Positions 35,845 to 47,942 of a stretch of 64,000 nucleotides of DNA are shown piece after piece. A program made the translations under genes and the position numbers. The notes beneath the pieces were generated by a model. It did no database searches, was not told the origin of the DNA, and saw nothing but the letters and a program-made list of their open reading frames with translations. Source of the stretch: Cotesia glomerata (taxonomy: Eukaryota; Arthropoda; Insecta; Hymenoptera; Braconidae); NCBI RefSeq assembly GCF_020080835.1, contig NC_058163.1, positions 27,230,131 to 27,294,130 of the forward strand. Direction: 5' to 3'. How positions within the stretch are numbered: position 1 is the first letter of the stretch; every line of letters starts with the position of its first letter.

Positions 35845-36850
35845 AACTCTTTCAGGGAAAATTTCCGACCTTATCAAGCAACAAGATGGCGTCATCTTTT
35901 CCAGCTTTCGGTATAACAACTAGCGCATATTGTATTTCGTCTGTAGTTGATAATGAATCTAACAGATGGCGCTAATGGCTCTTTTTAAATTCAAAAAAGT
36001 TTTGTAGCAATGACAACTAAGCCTGCAATTGTCAACATTCTTTTTATATTTATTGTTAAAATTAAAATAATAAAACCAAAATTTTAACAATCATTATGAA
36101 TAACAGTAAGTACCCGAGTTTCGGTAAAAAATAAAACCCGTTATATTTATCCCAAGATGAAATAAAAAAAACGATAATCCAGCAATAATTCACTGTTAAT
36201 TATTACGAGGAGTAATTTACGGATATTATTTATATTTTTGAGATCACCCTAAAATTATCGAGTTAGAAAAATGATGAATAATTTATCTCGAGGGTTTAAT
36301 TGTCGGTGAGAAAAAGTCGGTAACTATTTTAATTGTCGATTAGTATCCAGTAATAATTATGCAACGGAGTATATAATTTAAAAGAGTTTGCTTCTCGTGT
36401 TACTCATCTGGAAGTCGGAGTGGGTCGGTCGTCGGTCTGACATGCTGCTGGTGCCGGTGCCGGTGCCTTAGTTATAGCCGTTGCACAGGACTTGTAATAA
36501 TAAATTATTATGCTACTCACGGATAATCGAGGTGACGAGATGGGTGGCTGAGACTTGCCCAGCGATTCCTTATCGGCAGCAGCATAAGTTTGCACTCACA
36601 ATCGGCAAGAGGCTGCTGGTGATGCTGAAACTTGTACGTCTTCGGCATGGTAGGACGTATTGGCTCTTTTTCTTCGCCACCACTCACGGGATCACCTCTC
36701 TCGCTCATATATATATATACACATACCTGCCGGCAAGTGGTTTTATTTGGTAGTGTATATGCCCCCGGTCCATTATTTGCCTTAAACTAAAATAAAACCA
36801 ATGGGAGCAAACAACCTTTCGAGTTTCTTCTACACGTCCATGTAAGAAAG
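35845..36850 (+). promoter_or_regulatory. Region with possible non-coding first exon
   Basis: AGATGGCGC occurs at 35964-35972. From about 36360 to 36850 base composition becomes balanced. This stretch ends in AAAG followed by a strong GTAAGT donor at 36851 (and another GTAAGT follows ATGAATAACA at 36105). No sustained reading frame reaches the donor at 36851, so it would be a 5' UTR exon. The link to the coding exon ending at 39607 is inference. Confidence 0.3.
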
Positions 36851-37927
36851 GTAAGTTATGATACCTGAGATTATTTTTAATTATAATTATATATTAATTT
36901 ATTTTTATATTTAAAACCTCCTCGATTAATTTATTTTACTTGTATCTATTAAAGTACACAACTAATATCTTCATATTTAATTCTACGTGCTCTCGTATTC
37001 GTATATAGATCTTAAAAGTAGTTCTAGCTCGAATCCAGCATCTCGGGAGTTAGCAGAAACTTTCTTGATCTTAAGCTTTGTCAGTGGCGGGCGTATTGTG
37101 GGTGGTTTGCTGGCGAGCGGATTTTCTGCGGTCTTTGCGGCAGTCCCGACAACGTCTCGTGGCCGTGGGAATACTGCAAATTGTTCTGCCGCTCCCCCGC
37201 TGAGTTTATATACATCTATATACGTGTATATATTTATATCGAGATATAAGGCTTGCTAATCGCTGCTAAACGCCATGCGGAAGTTAGCACTGACTTCATC
37301 GTATCCACGATTATTATAGACAGTGGTTGTCATTTTTATTTGATTGACCCTTTTTTCGAAATAACAAACGCATATTCTTCTGCACCGGTAAATTGATACT
37401 CCAGCGCCTATCCAATCGTTTAAAATGAGGTGTGTTTTTTTTTTTTATCGATCAATATACAAATTTTTTTTAGTTTAAATTAACGAAGAAAGAAATATTT
37501 TTTAATTTCTTCGGAGAAATTTCTTATATTTTTTTTTTATTTCTAGAATTTATAAAAAATTATGTCAGAATTGATTTACTCAAAAAATAATTAACTATGC
37601 ATTGAACTAGATTTACAGAATAATTTGAATAATAATGTTTCTGTAAGCATAACTATTATAATTTTTTTAATTTTAATATTTTGATTAAAAATTCTTATTC
37701 AAATTAATACCTCTTTCAATTTAGTTCAATGCATATTTATTAATTTAAAAGTAAATAAATCTTTTGAAATATTTTTTTTTAATTCTTTAAAAAAATTATT
37801 AAAATACTTTTTTCTCTTTTGACAAAATTAAATCTACAAATCTTCAAATAATCTTTCAGTACCATAAAAAACATAATTAGGAACAGGTCTTTTTAGTATG
37901 ACCACCATGAAATAACTAACAAAAATA

Positions 37928-37961
<34 letters not shown>

Positions 37962-39210
37962 ATTGTTATTACATCTTATTACAAACAAAAACAAAAGTTG
38001 GACCACCATCAGCTACTCCGAATTCTGCTCTGGATCCAGGACTTTTATGGAGGATTCAAGTTCTTGGGCAACGGCGTGCCCTTGTTGGTCTTGTTTTATA
38101 AAAGTATTTTTTGTATATGTTGTTGTTGATGATCTTACTCTTATTTAAACAGTTGACTCCCTTTGCTCTTGGATTGGTGTTTCTTTAAAATGGTGTTCGG
38201 CATTTACGACCAAGAACTAAGGGACCAAAAGCAAGAGCTAAGAACTCGTTGAGCATTACTCTCGGGTCTACACTTTATAATACTTATAATACTTTCCGAA
38301 GACAGTGAGCCAGTGGACCCTTATACTTCAGAGAAGAGTAGGGAGAGCATAAGCTAAGCCATCAGAAGGTAGAAAGGAAGGTAGAACAACAACTGTTGAG
38401 CATAACGCTGTGTGGTAGACAGAGTAGGTTGCTAAGGCTGGTTGGTACAAAGATTAAAGAGGGAAGGAGAGGGGTGAGAAAGCCAACGGTGAGGAGGAAC
38501 CTCTGAGGACCGTACACGACTTACAAACTCAACTGGTGAACGAGAATAAGAAGAGAGAGAATAAGTTACCAGAGCACCCAGTCCTTCTCGACGCGCTGAA
38601 CAGATCCTACGTGCTTTTATTACCGGTACGCGCTCCTATCCAAGACACAACATTATCCAAATATTGATACCGATACTGATGAGCATAAACTCCGTGGTTA
38701 AATAAACTCCTACTGGACGAATTAATACTCTGATCAGTGGACTCTCGGGTCTGAGAGTTAGTGCCTTGATATGTGCCTGAGTCCTGCTGGGACTGAGTCC
38801 CCAGCACAGTGTCATAATCACAAAAGTTGTGCAACCCACTCGGTCAATCTTTATTGTCTGTCATCTTTATTTATTTTTTGGGACAAGAGTTTTATTTATC
38901 CTACGAGTAGAGAGTGACGACAGAAAAATCCGGAGATAGAGAAAGAAAGAGGAAGACCGAATAAGAAAGATGAGGAACTAAAGCCTACAAAACCTGTTTT
39001 TCATTATTACCAAGTGTTTCATTCAAAAAATCCTACACGAGGTGCTATTGCTATTGATCTTGATCAGACCTGTTTTTAATTAATGTTAATAATTATTTAC
39101 TTATTTATTTATTATTACTTTGGTAATAGTATTTAAATATTATGTTTCAAACTGGACAGTGAACTTGCGCTACCGGTGTAGCTAGACTAAGACTGTTGAT
39201 GATAATTATA

Positions 39211-39261
<51 letters not shown>

Positions 39262-39400
39262 ATGTATACATATATCATGGAGTCATTAAAAGTGTCCGCG
39301 AGTACTAAGATTGTTAAAAAATTAAATTACAGATTTGTTGTTGAACAAAGTCCAGAGGTGAACGAATCTACGGTGTCCTGGACGGAGTGACTTGTTATTT
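36851..39400. other. Non-coding stretch, mostly even composition
   Basis: Contains a poly-A run at 37930-37957 and purine-rich patches (38320-38580). An ATT microsatellite runs at about 39210-39260. Short open frames on both strands lack splice or start support. I see no gene. Confidence 0.4.
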
Positions 39401-39449
39401 CAAGTTGAGCGAGAGTGGACGAAGGCACCCGAAAAAAGGCTCAAGAGGA

Positions 39450-39607
39450 ATGGAAGAGGCGATGCGGAGAACCAGGACCGAGCAGAGCCAGTGGTTCTCA
39501 CCCAGGGCTGACAAGGATGACAAGAGACCTGGAATCGGCTCTGGAGCTCTCCACTTTATACGCAACCGTGGAAGTATGAGGCGGCAACTTATGCGAGACT
39601 CCAATCG
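39450..39607 (+). CDS. Possible first coding exon of a large unrecognised gene
   Basis: From ATG 39450 an open frame runs to a consensus donor CG|GTAAGT at 39608, in phase 2. It encodes MEEAMRRTRTEQSQWF and later RNRGSMRRQLMRDSN, very basic. The frame is open upstream to a TGA at 39342, so the exon may begin earlier. Phase matches the exon at 56800, giving an arginine at the junction. I do not recognise the protein. Support is one good donor and codon content; it could be chance. Confidence 0.35.
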
Positions 39608-40350
39608 GTAAGTCACAATACAATTTACAATTGTCTTTGATCTATTATATTTTTTAGGAGTAATAGACTAAAATAAATAGCAAAAAAAAAAAAATTATCT
39701 GGACAATCTTCGACAGATAACTAGTATATAGAGTTGGTAGAGGCTTTGAGACCACACACGGATAAAACATACTTGGGCAAGGGAAGCCGCGTGGTTATCC
39801 GCCAACACTTCCGTGTTGTTAAACTAATGAATCGCCTTCCTGGAGACATCAGAGCTTTAGCAACGACAAGGGTCTGAGTCTGGTATCCTCCATCTCCGAT
39901 CCTGTCCCTTGTCCTTCTTTCTTTATCTCTTTCTATCGGAGGACCGAGCGGAGGACCGAGTGTTTAGCCAGAGTCAACTTGTTCTCCATCTTTTTATTTT
40001 ACATTGTTAATTTTTTTGCTTACCATTATTTTAACATTGTCCAGTGTCTCCCTCCCTCCCACATAAACGTCAGTCTGCTCAGTCTCTAGTTGGTTAAGTT
40101 AAATCCCGTCTCTGTCTATGTCTCTGGTTCTATTCTCTATCCTCCATACTCTAAGCTCGTAGTTAAGTTCGTAGTCCTGCATGTATGTCGCCAGTACTCA
40201 CATATTTATAAACACACCCGCTAGGCAATGCTCAACCTGGACAGGTCAGACCCCATTATCGGTAGCGTATCGTCGACCACGATCAATCGTGAACAATTAT
40301 AATGCATAACGGGCGAAGCAGGTTGTCCGCCGCCGAGTAGCCACCAGTAA

Positions 40351-40395
<45 letters not shown>

Positions 40396-42271
40396 TTACA
40401 GCAGCACACATACTCATACAGATACTTGTATGTTGTTGGTTGGTGTTGTTATTATTATCCATGTGTGTTGCCGCGGGAGTAATGAACGAGGCAAGGATGT
40501 AAGTCTACATATACACACTGTAGTAATGCCAGGGGTATGTAATAGTACGAGTAAGCCGAACCGTAGCAGAACCGACAACCGAGTGGAGAACCGACGGGGG
40601 ATTATATATCTGAAATCTAAGATTCCATGTACGGTTCACCGGAGCTCGACCCTGATGCCACGATCTCGCGAACCATTAATCCAACCACTATGATACTCTA
40701 TGAAGAATAAAACTATATAATATAATATAATATAATATAATACGATGGAGTAAGGAGTAAGGAGTAAGGAGGATATTCTAGCAGACGACCTCGACCTCGA
40801 ACAGTGATAAAACCCCTCGATTAACCTTTTTTATAACACAAAAGCTATTACTAAGTACTTATACTTACGATCCAGTCCGGACCTTACTCTTCGAGGGGTT
40901 TTCTTTCGCCAACCAACGCTATAACACTATAAGACTATTAAAGTTTGGTCCTATCTTCCGATCCCCGTCTTTAACCTTACCTCTTCTCGGCTTTTAATAT
41001 ATTTCGTTGAAGCACTTTTATTACTGTGGTGTAGGGTATAGGGTACAGCCACAAAGAAGTTCCTATTCTACTCGGAACATTATTATTTCAACAATCTTAA
41101 CAATTACAATTATTTCCTTATCGTATAATTGCTTAGGAAATATCAGTAAGCATGAAAATTCTTATATCAGCAATTGTATACTTGTACTTTTATTTTATTT
41201 ATATTTCACTGGAACAAATACTTTGCTTTTTTTATTATTATTTTAATCCTATTTTATTATTGCTGTTACAATTATAAACATTATTGTTATTATGTAATTA
41301 CATATAGTTACGTTAATTAATTTCAACGAAGTTGGTTTTATTAAACGGAGTTCGTAGAAATTAAATGTTTTTTTTATTGCCGCTGATGAATAAAACTATT
41401 TATTCAAGTAAATAAATACATTTATAATGAATAAGTTTTTTCGGAAATTTTCTTTATGTCAACGTTTCTCATAGTTTTATTATACTCGGTAATTATTATA
41501 ATTATTCCTTATAAAATGATAATGATTATACTTACAATTAAACCTACTTATTAATTCCCAAGATTCTCAATGATATTTATTTTTTTTTTTTTATTCAAAC
41601 TTATTTAATACAAAATTTTCGGTTGCGGTTAAATATTTTTCTTCCTTTTAAGTTAATGCTTAAATTTATTAGTTGAAATTCTATAAACCGGCGAATAAAA
41701 AGCAACAATAATGAAAAAGTTACAGTCGTCAGATGTGCTAAAGTCAAGGTATATTTATATAGATTTACCATACATATATGTATAATATATTATGTCCCAT
41801 ATAACCAAAGCGTAACATTAATCCCGGATCAAATTAGATCTCAGAAAAACTGGCCCTAAATTTTTTAATAAAAGATTTTATCGATTCTATTTATAAAATT
41901 TTTGTTGCGTTCTAAGAAATTATTTATCTATTTTTTTTCTGCATTTTTAAAGGAACTGTTACATAATAAAAACTAATATGAATATGTTGTCATTCAGCTT
42001 ACATGCCTCGGCATTAAAAAATTCTATAAATAGATGTATAAATTATTTATAAACATATACAACTCTCAATATTGCAAGCACTTGATCAAAACTTTTGAAT
42101 AGTTAATCCTAAATAATATCTTAAAAAAAAAAAAAAAGTAAAATTTAGTACACACTCCATTGACATTGGGAATAAAGAGCCGCGTACAGTATGCAGATAA
42201 AATAGTGAATAGATAGTAATTTTATTGATTGTTATTGATAAGCAGTACCGTAACTTACATAATGGATAGAG
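39608..42271. other. Non-coding stretch with simple repeats
   Basis: Holds 13 CAG triplets at 40354-40392, an ATAAT repeat near 40715-40741 and GGAGTAA repeats near 40747-40772. A PAR-bZIP-like ATTATGTAAT is at 41289-41298. The CAG run gives poly-Cys or poly-Gln frames that have no exon signals around them. Confidence 0.45.
40354..40392 (+). repeat. CAG triplet run (13 units)
   Basis: Uninterrupted CAG repeats in non-coding context, immediately after CAA. Likely length-polymorphic. Confidence 0.85.
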
Positions 42272-44126
42272 TTACTCATCTTGATACAGATCTACGGTTG
42301 AATTTATCTCGTCGTCTCGTTTAATTGTCTCCAATTGATTATCAGAGACATCAATGCCCCCGTCTTTATTATTTTCCAGCAGGATGTCGTTTACAGAGGC
42401 ATCTACCAGGCTGTGTTTTTCTGAATCGGAGTTGATTATACCAAAGTTATTATCCGCGCGATCCGATCCGGAAATCACTTTTACGTCATCGGCTGATGTT
42501 TCCAAGCTTTTTACATTAGTATCGATGAGCTCGACGCTGTTTGTGTCGGTATTTACCTCAACTTTATCGACTTTAGCGTCGATTAGGCGGAATTTTTCAA
42601 CTCCGGCATCCACCATTTTAATGTTGTTGTCATTGTCATTAGCTATCACTATTGTATTAGTTTCGGCGTCAATCACATCAATGTTTTCCACTTGAGTACC
42701 CACGATGTTGTCACGAGCATAGTTACTAACTTTTGTTAATTTATTGTCGATTATGCTTACGCTTTTCATAGACAAGGCAGTTGGACTTTTATTAATCATT
42801 ATCAAGTCTATTATTAGGAAAGACTGCTTTACACACCGGTCGGATACAAAATTCGATTCAACGCGGCTTTGGATCAGGGGTTGGCATACCAAACCCGGTC
42901 CAAGACATTTTAATAGTGTCACTCGGTAGTTACGAACTCCGCAGCCTATTTCTACCGGGAAATAATGATCTTCTGGCCAATGGAATGGTAGTATGTCTGT
43001 CAGTTTACGGTGCTAGTAAAAAAAAATTAATTATTATTCAGATTGTTTAAAGAAATTATAATTTAAATATTTGGATTTTTTAAAAATTGTTTGGAGAGTT
43101 TTAAATTACAAACTAGAAATTCATTAAATTTTTCCATTACAAAAGTAATACATAGTTACTATTATAAGTTAAAAAATGAGTCTAGAAATAGAAGAAATTC
43201 TAGTTTTGTAATCGAGTTCTATAATTCATACTTATGACTCACGGTAATTGCACATTGTCATAAACTAATTTTTTTGTCCTTCGAAAATACTTCATTTAAT
43301 GTAATGATATTCTTTTTTGCAAGATAAGAAAAAAATTCTTCTAACAAGTCGTTACCGCAAATGTTTGTTTTTTAAACTAAAAGTCAAACAAAATTAACAC
43401 GGCTGCTTTATTTCAAAAGAAATTAGCTCTAAATTATTGCACTCTAAATTGATGAAAAATAATATTTTTTCAATAAAAATAGACCAAGGAATTTCAAGAC
43501 TATTTTAAAGTATATAATTTTTAGATGTAAAAAAAAAATCTTACGTCTATAAAATTAATTGGACATCTCAGTCCAGTCAAACCGAAGATATTACTGGGAG
43601 AAAAAGGTCTTAGGTTCATTAATTCAATGTCAAGTTGATCGCACAAGTTTATTCCCTCAATAATATCCGTGATCACTGCACCTTTCTCATCAGTAATTTG
43701 CACGGAAATCTATCGAAATAAAATGTTTTTAATTATTTAAAAAAAAAGTAAAAATAAAAATGACAAAATACAAAATAATGACAGATCACAGCGTGTATAA
43801 TTACCTGAAAGTTGTCTTCACGGTAGACTTTTTGATTGAACTCCAAAAAAACGTCTCCCAGCTTTGAGGTTTCGCCGGTAACCAATGCCGAGACGTAGGG
43901 ATTTGGAAGGTAATTAACATATTTTTTTGGTGCTTGAGATTGATATGTGTACAATGCCTATTACAAGCCCCAGTGAAATACAAATGGACGTAGTCCATAT
44001 AATATTTTTTCAATGTTAGTATATTCTCGAGTTTTTAAACAAATAAAATATTGCATAACTTACATTTGAAAATGTAACAGCAAAAACGGATAATCTTACA
44101 AACAATCCTAAGTAGCAAAAATTCAT
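42272..44126 (-). CDS. Secreted protein with DUF1091-like region and acidic C-terminal repeats
   Basis: Not recognised as a named gene. Exons on the minus strand: 44126-44064, 43957-43805, 43709-43545, 43012-42272; all junctions are GT-AG in phase 0, giving 373 residues. Residues 1-21 form a signal peptide (FCYLGLFVRLSVFAVTF). Residues 22-165 are a compact domain with INLCDQL, then LRCPI, then PFHWPEDHYFPVEIGC; the order of cysteine, Cys-Pro-Ile and Pro-x-Asp-x-Tyr resembles the DUF1091/ML-like secreted proteins of insects. Residues from about 212 to the end are acidic and made of degenerate repeats: IIDNKLTKV, VIDAETNTI, MVDAGVEKF, LIDAKVDKV, LIDTNVKSL, LVDASVNDI. No membrane segment or GPI signal is seen after the signal peptide. 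Lies inside the putative intron of the plus-strand gene 39450-57288. Function unknown; extracellular. Confidence 0.8.
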
Positions 44127-46281
44127 TTTGAATGATAATTAATTTTATTTATTTAAAAAAAAAAAAGAACCTTTTATCACACCGCTGAATTAAAAAATAC
44201 TCTTATAAATTTATAAACGAATGTGTTTAGAGAAAACTGGCGGATTCTCACTTTAAAACACGTTTATTTATCCACCTGTTATCGCCGTGAAGTAACTTTG
44301 GACATAGTCGTCTCCGTCATTATTTCCTTATCGCACATTATTATTAAATAACAACTCGAAAACAGGTTTCCTCATTTTCCACCGTTCATTTATTGAAACT
44401 TAAGTAAAAAATAAATTATTAATATAATATAAAATAAAATATGTAAAAAAAATGAACGATAAATAAATAGCCTAAGCTAATAAAATAAATAAAAAATAAA
44501 ATTAAGATGGCGATGAAGATGAAGAGGAAGGCTCTGCCCATGACATTTATGTCCCGCTCTTTTGACAACCATTAGGAAGTGTAATAAAAGGCATTCTCAT
44601 TATTCAGCGGGCTGCAAACTGCTCTCGAGTATAAAAATAAATCACCGAGCTAGGTTAGCAAGGAAATACGGTTTAAGTGAAGACAGACGACATTACTTCG
44701 CCGTAAGGCTGTTGTATAGTAGTCGGGCATTTATATTTAGTAAAAATTTTAATCCCACTTTGCCAGAGTGTCTTAATTTCAGTCGGTAATAAATCGATAA
44801 TCATATTTTCACGATCTCTTTTTTTTTTTTTTTTTTTTGGTTAAAATTTAATCTTTTGTCAAAAGAAAAAAAAAATGATTAAAGGCGTGTAATATGACAT
44901 TACTCAAACTTTTATCACTTGACTGAGGTGATAGCTTAGCACTTACTCGCGCGTTGGATTTAATTGGCTTTGGGGAAGCCCAGCATCACATTAACATTAT
45001 GATGCTGTAAACTAAGGCTCGGTAGATTACAAGCAAGCGAGCTTTCAGAATAAACGAAAATAAATCATAGAACAAAGGGTTCGATTAAAAGGAAATGAAG
45101 ACAGTTAACGAATAAGAGATGAGAGACAAGAGAAGGTAAAGGTCAACGCTTCTTCGTCACGGACTCTCTTAGAGTCTTACTTGTATGTATCTATACCAGG
45201 GTTCAATGAGCCAATCTCAAGACTTGGATAATACCTTTTTTCAGAGCTTACCTTTATTTTCATCTTTATCTTTTTATTTAAACTCTCAATCGTTTGGCTG
45301 GAACTTCCCTTCCTCTAGAGGCGCTACAGAGTGAAGAGTTTAGCGCTGTTCGCTGTTCGCTGTTCGCTGTTCGCTGTTCTCTGTTATGTTGAGAGGAGAG
45401 CTCTGCTCTTGCAATAAGGGTGTAGATGTAAATGCCCATGTCCATGTCCATGTCCATGCCAGGAGTAGAATGAGAATAAGAAGTAAGGCTGAGGTGGGAG
45501 TGAGGTACGCGAATCCGGAGGCCCTTGATAGCCCGAGCTCGATGCGATTTATCGCCTGGCCCCGGGTCAGGGTCTGGAAGTGGAAACTATTACGCCGCTC
45601 AATGCAGGTTTCACGGTTGCGCCAACTTTATCCGTCTTATTATTCTTATTCTGATTCTGATTCTTATTATTATTCTCATTCTCATTCTTATTATTCTTAT
45701 TAGCTCTTTTTATTGGATAGAGACTTATACACAATATATACCTGTATATCTGCCTACCTACCTAGTTGATCTCGGAACAACGCAGACTAGGACTAACCGA
45801 TCCCAACTACCAAGGTGGAAGGAAATAAAAGGAAAAGGAACAGAGCTGAGAGAATAAGAGGCGGACGGCGACGAGTCGCGAGTCTTACACGCGGAAAATA
45901 CAAGTGGAAGCTATAAATCTCGACATCCTCCACCAGGATCATGTGGATGGGCTCTATCTGCTGTTTGCTGTAAATGCACTCGTTTATGTTTCTACTTGTA
46001 TTATACGCTCAGACTGAGTAGTACGACTCAAGTTTGTATAAAAGATTCAAGGAGACGGGGTGAAACGGATACGGGATACCCTCGGGAAAAGTTTAACCAA
46101 GTCTGTAAGGATCAACCGGAAAAATACCGCTTCATTGCCATTTTTTTGTGATTAACAAATAAAGTTAGCTGTTACAAATTTAATTAATGGATATCTTTCT
46201 TTCTGCTAATTATTATTTATCCCTTCTGCGTCGTGGGAGTTTTATTATTTATAGACTTCTATACGGTATTTATTATTGATA
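44127..46281. other. Upstream flank of the secreted-protein gene; non-coding with tandem repeats
   Basis: Near 44127-44400 lies the probable promoter of the minus-strand gene. Tandem GCTGTTC(T/G) octamers occur at 45346-45380, CATGTC hexamers at 45438-45460, and a long pyrimidine-rich ATTCTT/ATTATT tract at 45640-45705. No supported gene. Confidence 0.4.
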
Positions 46282-46720
46282 GATAGATAGATAATAAATT
46301 TTATTTGATCCTGGAGTTTTAAGTTCCTTCAGGACCATCAACAATACATAAAGTTAATTGTCTACAAGTATACATTTGATACAGTGTTTGCAATACAATT
46401 TTAAAAACCGACATTAATTAATAACTAATATGTTAAATTATAAGATCAATGGTAATAATATTGATTGCAAGAAGAAATTAAAACAAGCTTGTTTAAAATT
46501 TTCAAAGGTGTCAATTTCTGTAATATCTGCCGGCAATTAATTCCAAATTTTTATGCCATGAATTAGAAAAGAATTTTCATCGATAGCAGAATTACTTCTT
46601 GGTAAACACAGATAGTCATTCCTGACATCGCCTCTTCTTAATGTAATCGGCAAAAATTCTAATTTTGATCTGATTATAAATTTATAATTTAGTTTAATTT
46701 CTTTATAAAATATAGACAAG
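46282..46720 (-). mobile_element. 3' fragment of a LINE (non-LTR retrotransposon), decayed
   Basis: Read on the minus strand, the segment encodes LRRGDVRNDYLCLPRS, then SFLIHGIKIWN, a stop, LPADITEIDTFENFK and a short tail. This is the well-known C-terminal end of LINE reverse transcriptase proteins (pattern LxLPRx...SFxxxGxxxWNxLPxxI...FK). An in-frame TAA replaces the residue after WN. The 3' UTR then reads GGTCCTGAAGGAACTTAAAA and AATAAA-like sequence, ending in TATC tetranucleotides (46272-46294 on the plus strand), a typical LINE tail. Only the 3' end is present, as for a 5'-truncated copy. Confidence 0.75.
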
Positions 46721-47882
46721 CTATGAAATAATTGGTAATATTTAAGTTAGAAAAATCTTTATTAATTATTGTAGAGTTTTTTAAAAAAATTAAACCTAGT
46801 TTTTTCGGATTATTTTCTTAAGGATCAGTAGCTCCAACACCTCAAGAGCCAGCACTAATTAATCACAGCAATAACCCATTTACTATCAGAACGATACCCA
46901 CCCAGAGGAAAATTATAATCCGATAAACGTATTTTTTGCCTCGCACGTGCCTCGTCAGACTATTAATGTGTACCATATAATAATGATGTGCCGGTGATTA
47001 CAAGTCGGCGCGACTCTCTCCTGGAGATCCTCCTCCTTAAATTAATATAAACAAGGCTTGGACCATAGACCTTGTGTCTGTAGTCTGTACCTTGATAAGT
47101 TATTCTGGTGTATGAAACAAGAAACTATCTTAACAATCTCCATCTCGGTCTATGTCTATGTCGGATTAATAAAAATCTTAACCGACAAGTCATCATCTGA
47201 TGTAGTCAGAGCATCTAATGCTTTAAGAGAAAGGAGATTGGCATTAAAATTACCTTGGACTCGTCGAAATCAGTTGACAAGCCATTGCATTACATTAATA
47301 GTACACAGTCTGTGTGCTTTTATTTATATATATTTATAATATAATAAAATGCATATGTAGCTGTATGTTGACTCTTATTCCACTCAACTCTAGACTAAGT
47401 ACACAGTCTACAGTACGGATTGTAGAGTTTAAGTGTAGAGTGCTGTAAAGTACTGGAGTGCCGTCAGTTTGACCCGACCCTGTGAACTTTCCTCCCGTTA
47501 GACTCCCACTACACCCTGAAGTATGTCGTTGGCCAATCGGCGTTTGCCGTGAGTGTGAATACGAAGGGAATCTTTTGATTCGCCTCCGCCGCCTTCACCT
47601 TCCTTATCCTGTCCTGGCGGCGTCACCAGCGTCACAAACTTGCGCGGGAAATGGAGCACCACGTTTAACGTTAAACGCCAAAGCATACCAGTGCTATATA
47701 CCGATCCAAGGTAAAGGCTCTTACGTTCAACTTGGAGCTCTTAGCTTTGAGAGTTAAGTCGGCTCAGAGTGGAGCTGTATCTGACTACTCCGACATCAGA
47801 ATCTATACGGTACTCTTGACTCTCCACATATCTTACTTACTTCTTATACTGAATACTTTAGCAAGCGAACCTGGGACCAACT

Positions 47883-47939
<57 letters not shown>
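47883..47939. repeat. (AT)n microsatellite
   Basis: Uninterrupted alternating A and T of roughly 57 bases. Gives spurious Ile/Tyr open frames on both strands. Confidence 0.9.

Positions 47940-47942
<3 letters not shown>

Noticed and set aside
38607..38839. Minus-strand frame rich in Ser, Gln and Thr
   Set aside because: Composition is plausible but two overlapping frames are open, there are no splice signals and no known domain.
40221..40409. Poly-cysteine minus-strand frame
   Set aside because: It is only the CAG microsatellite read in reverse; no start, splice or domain support.
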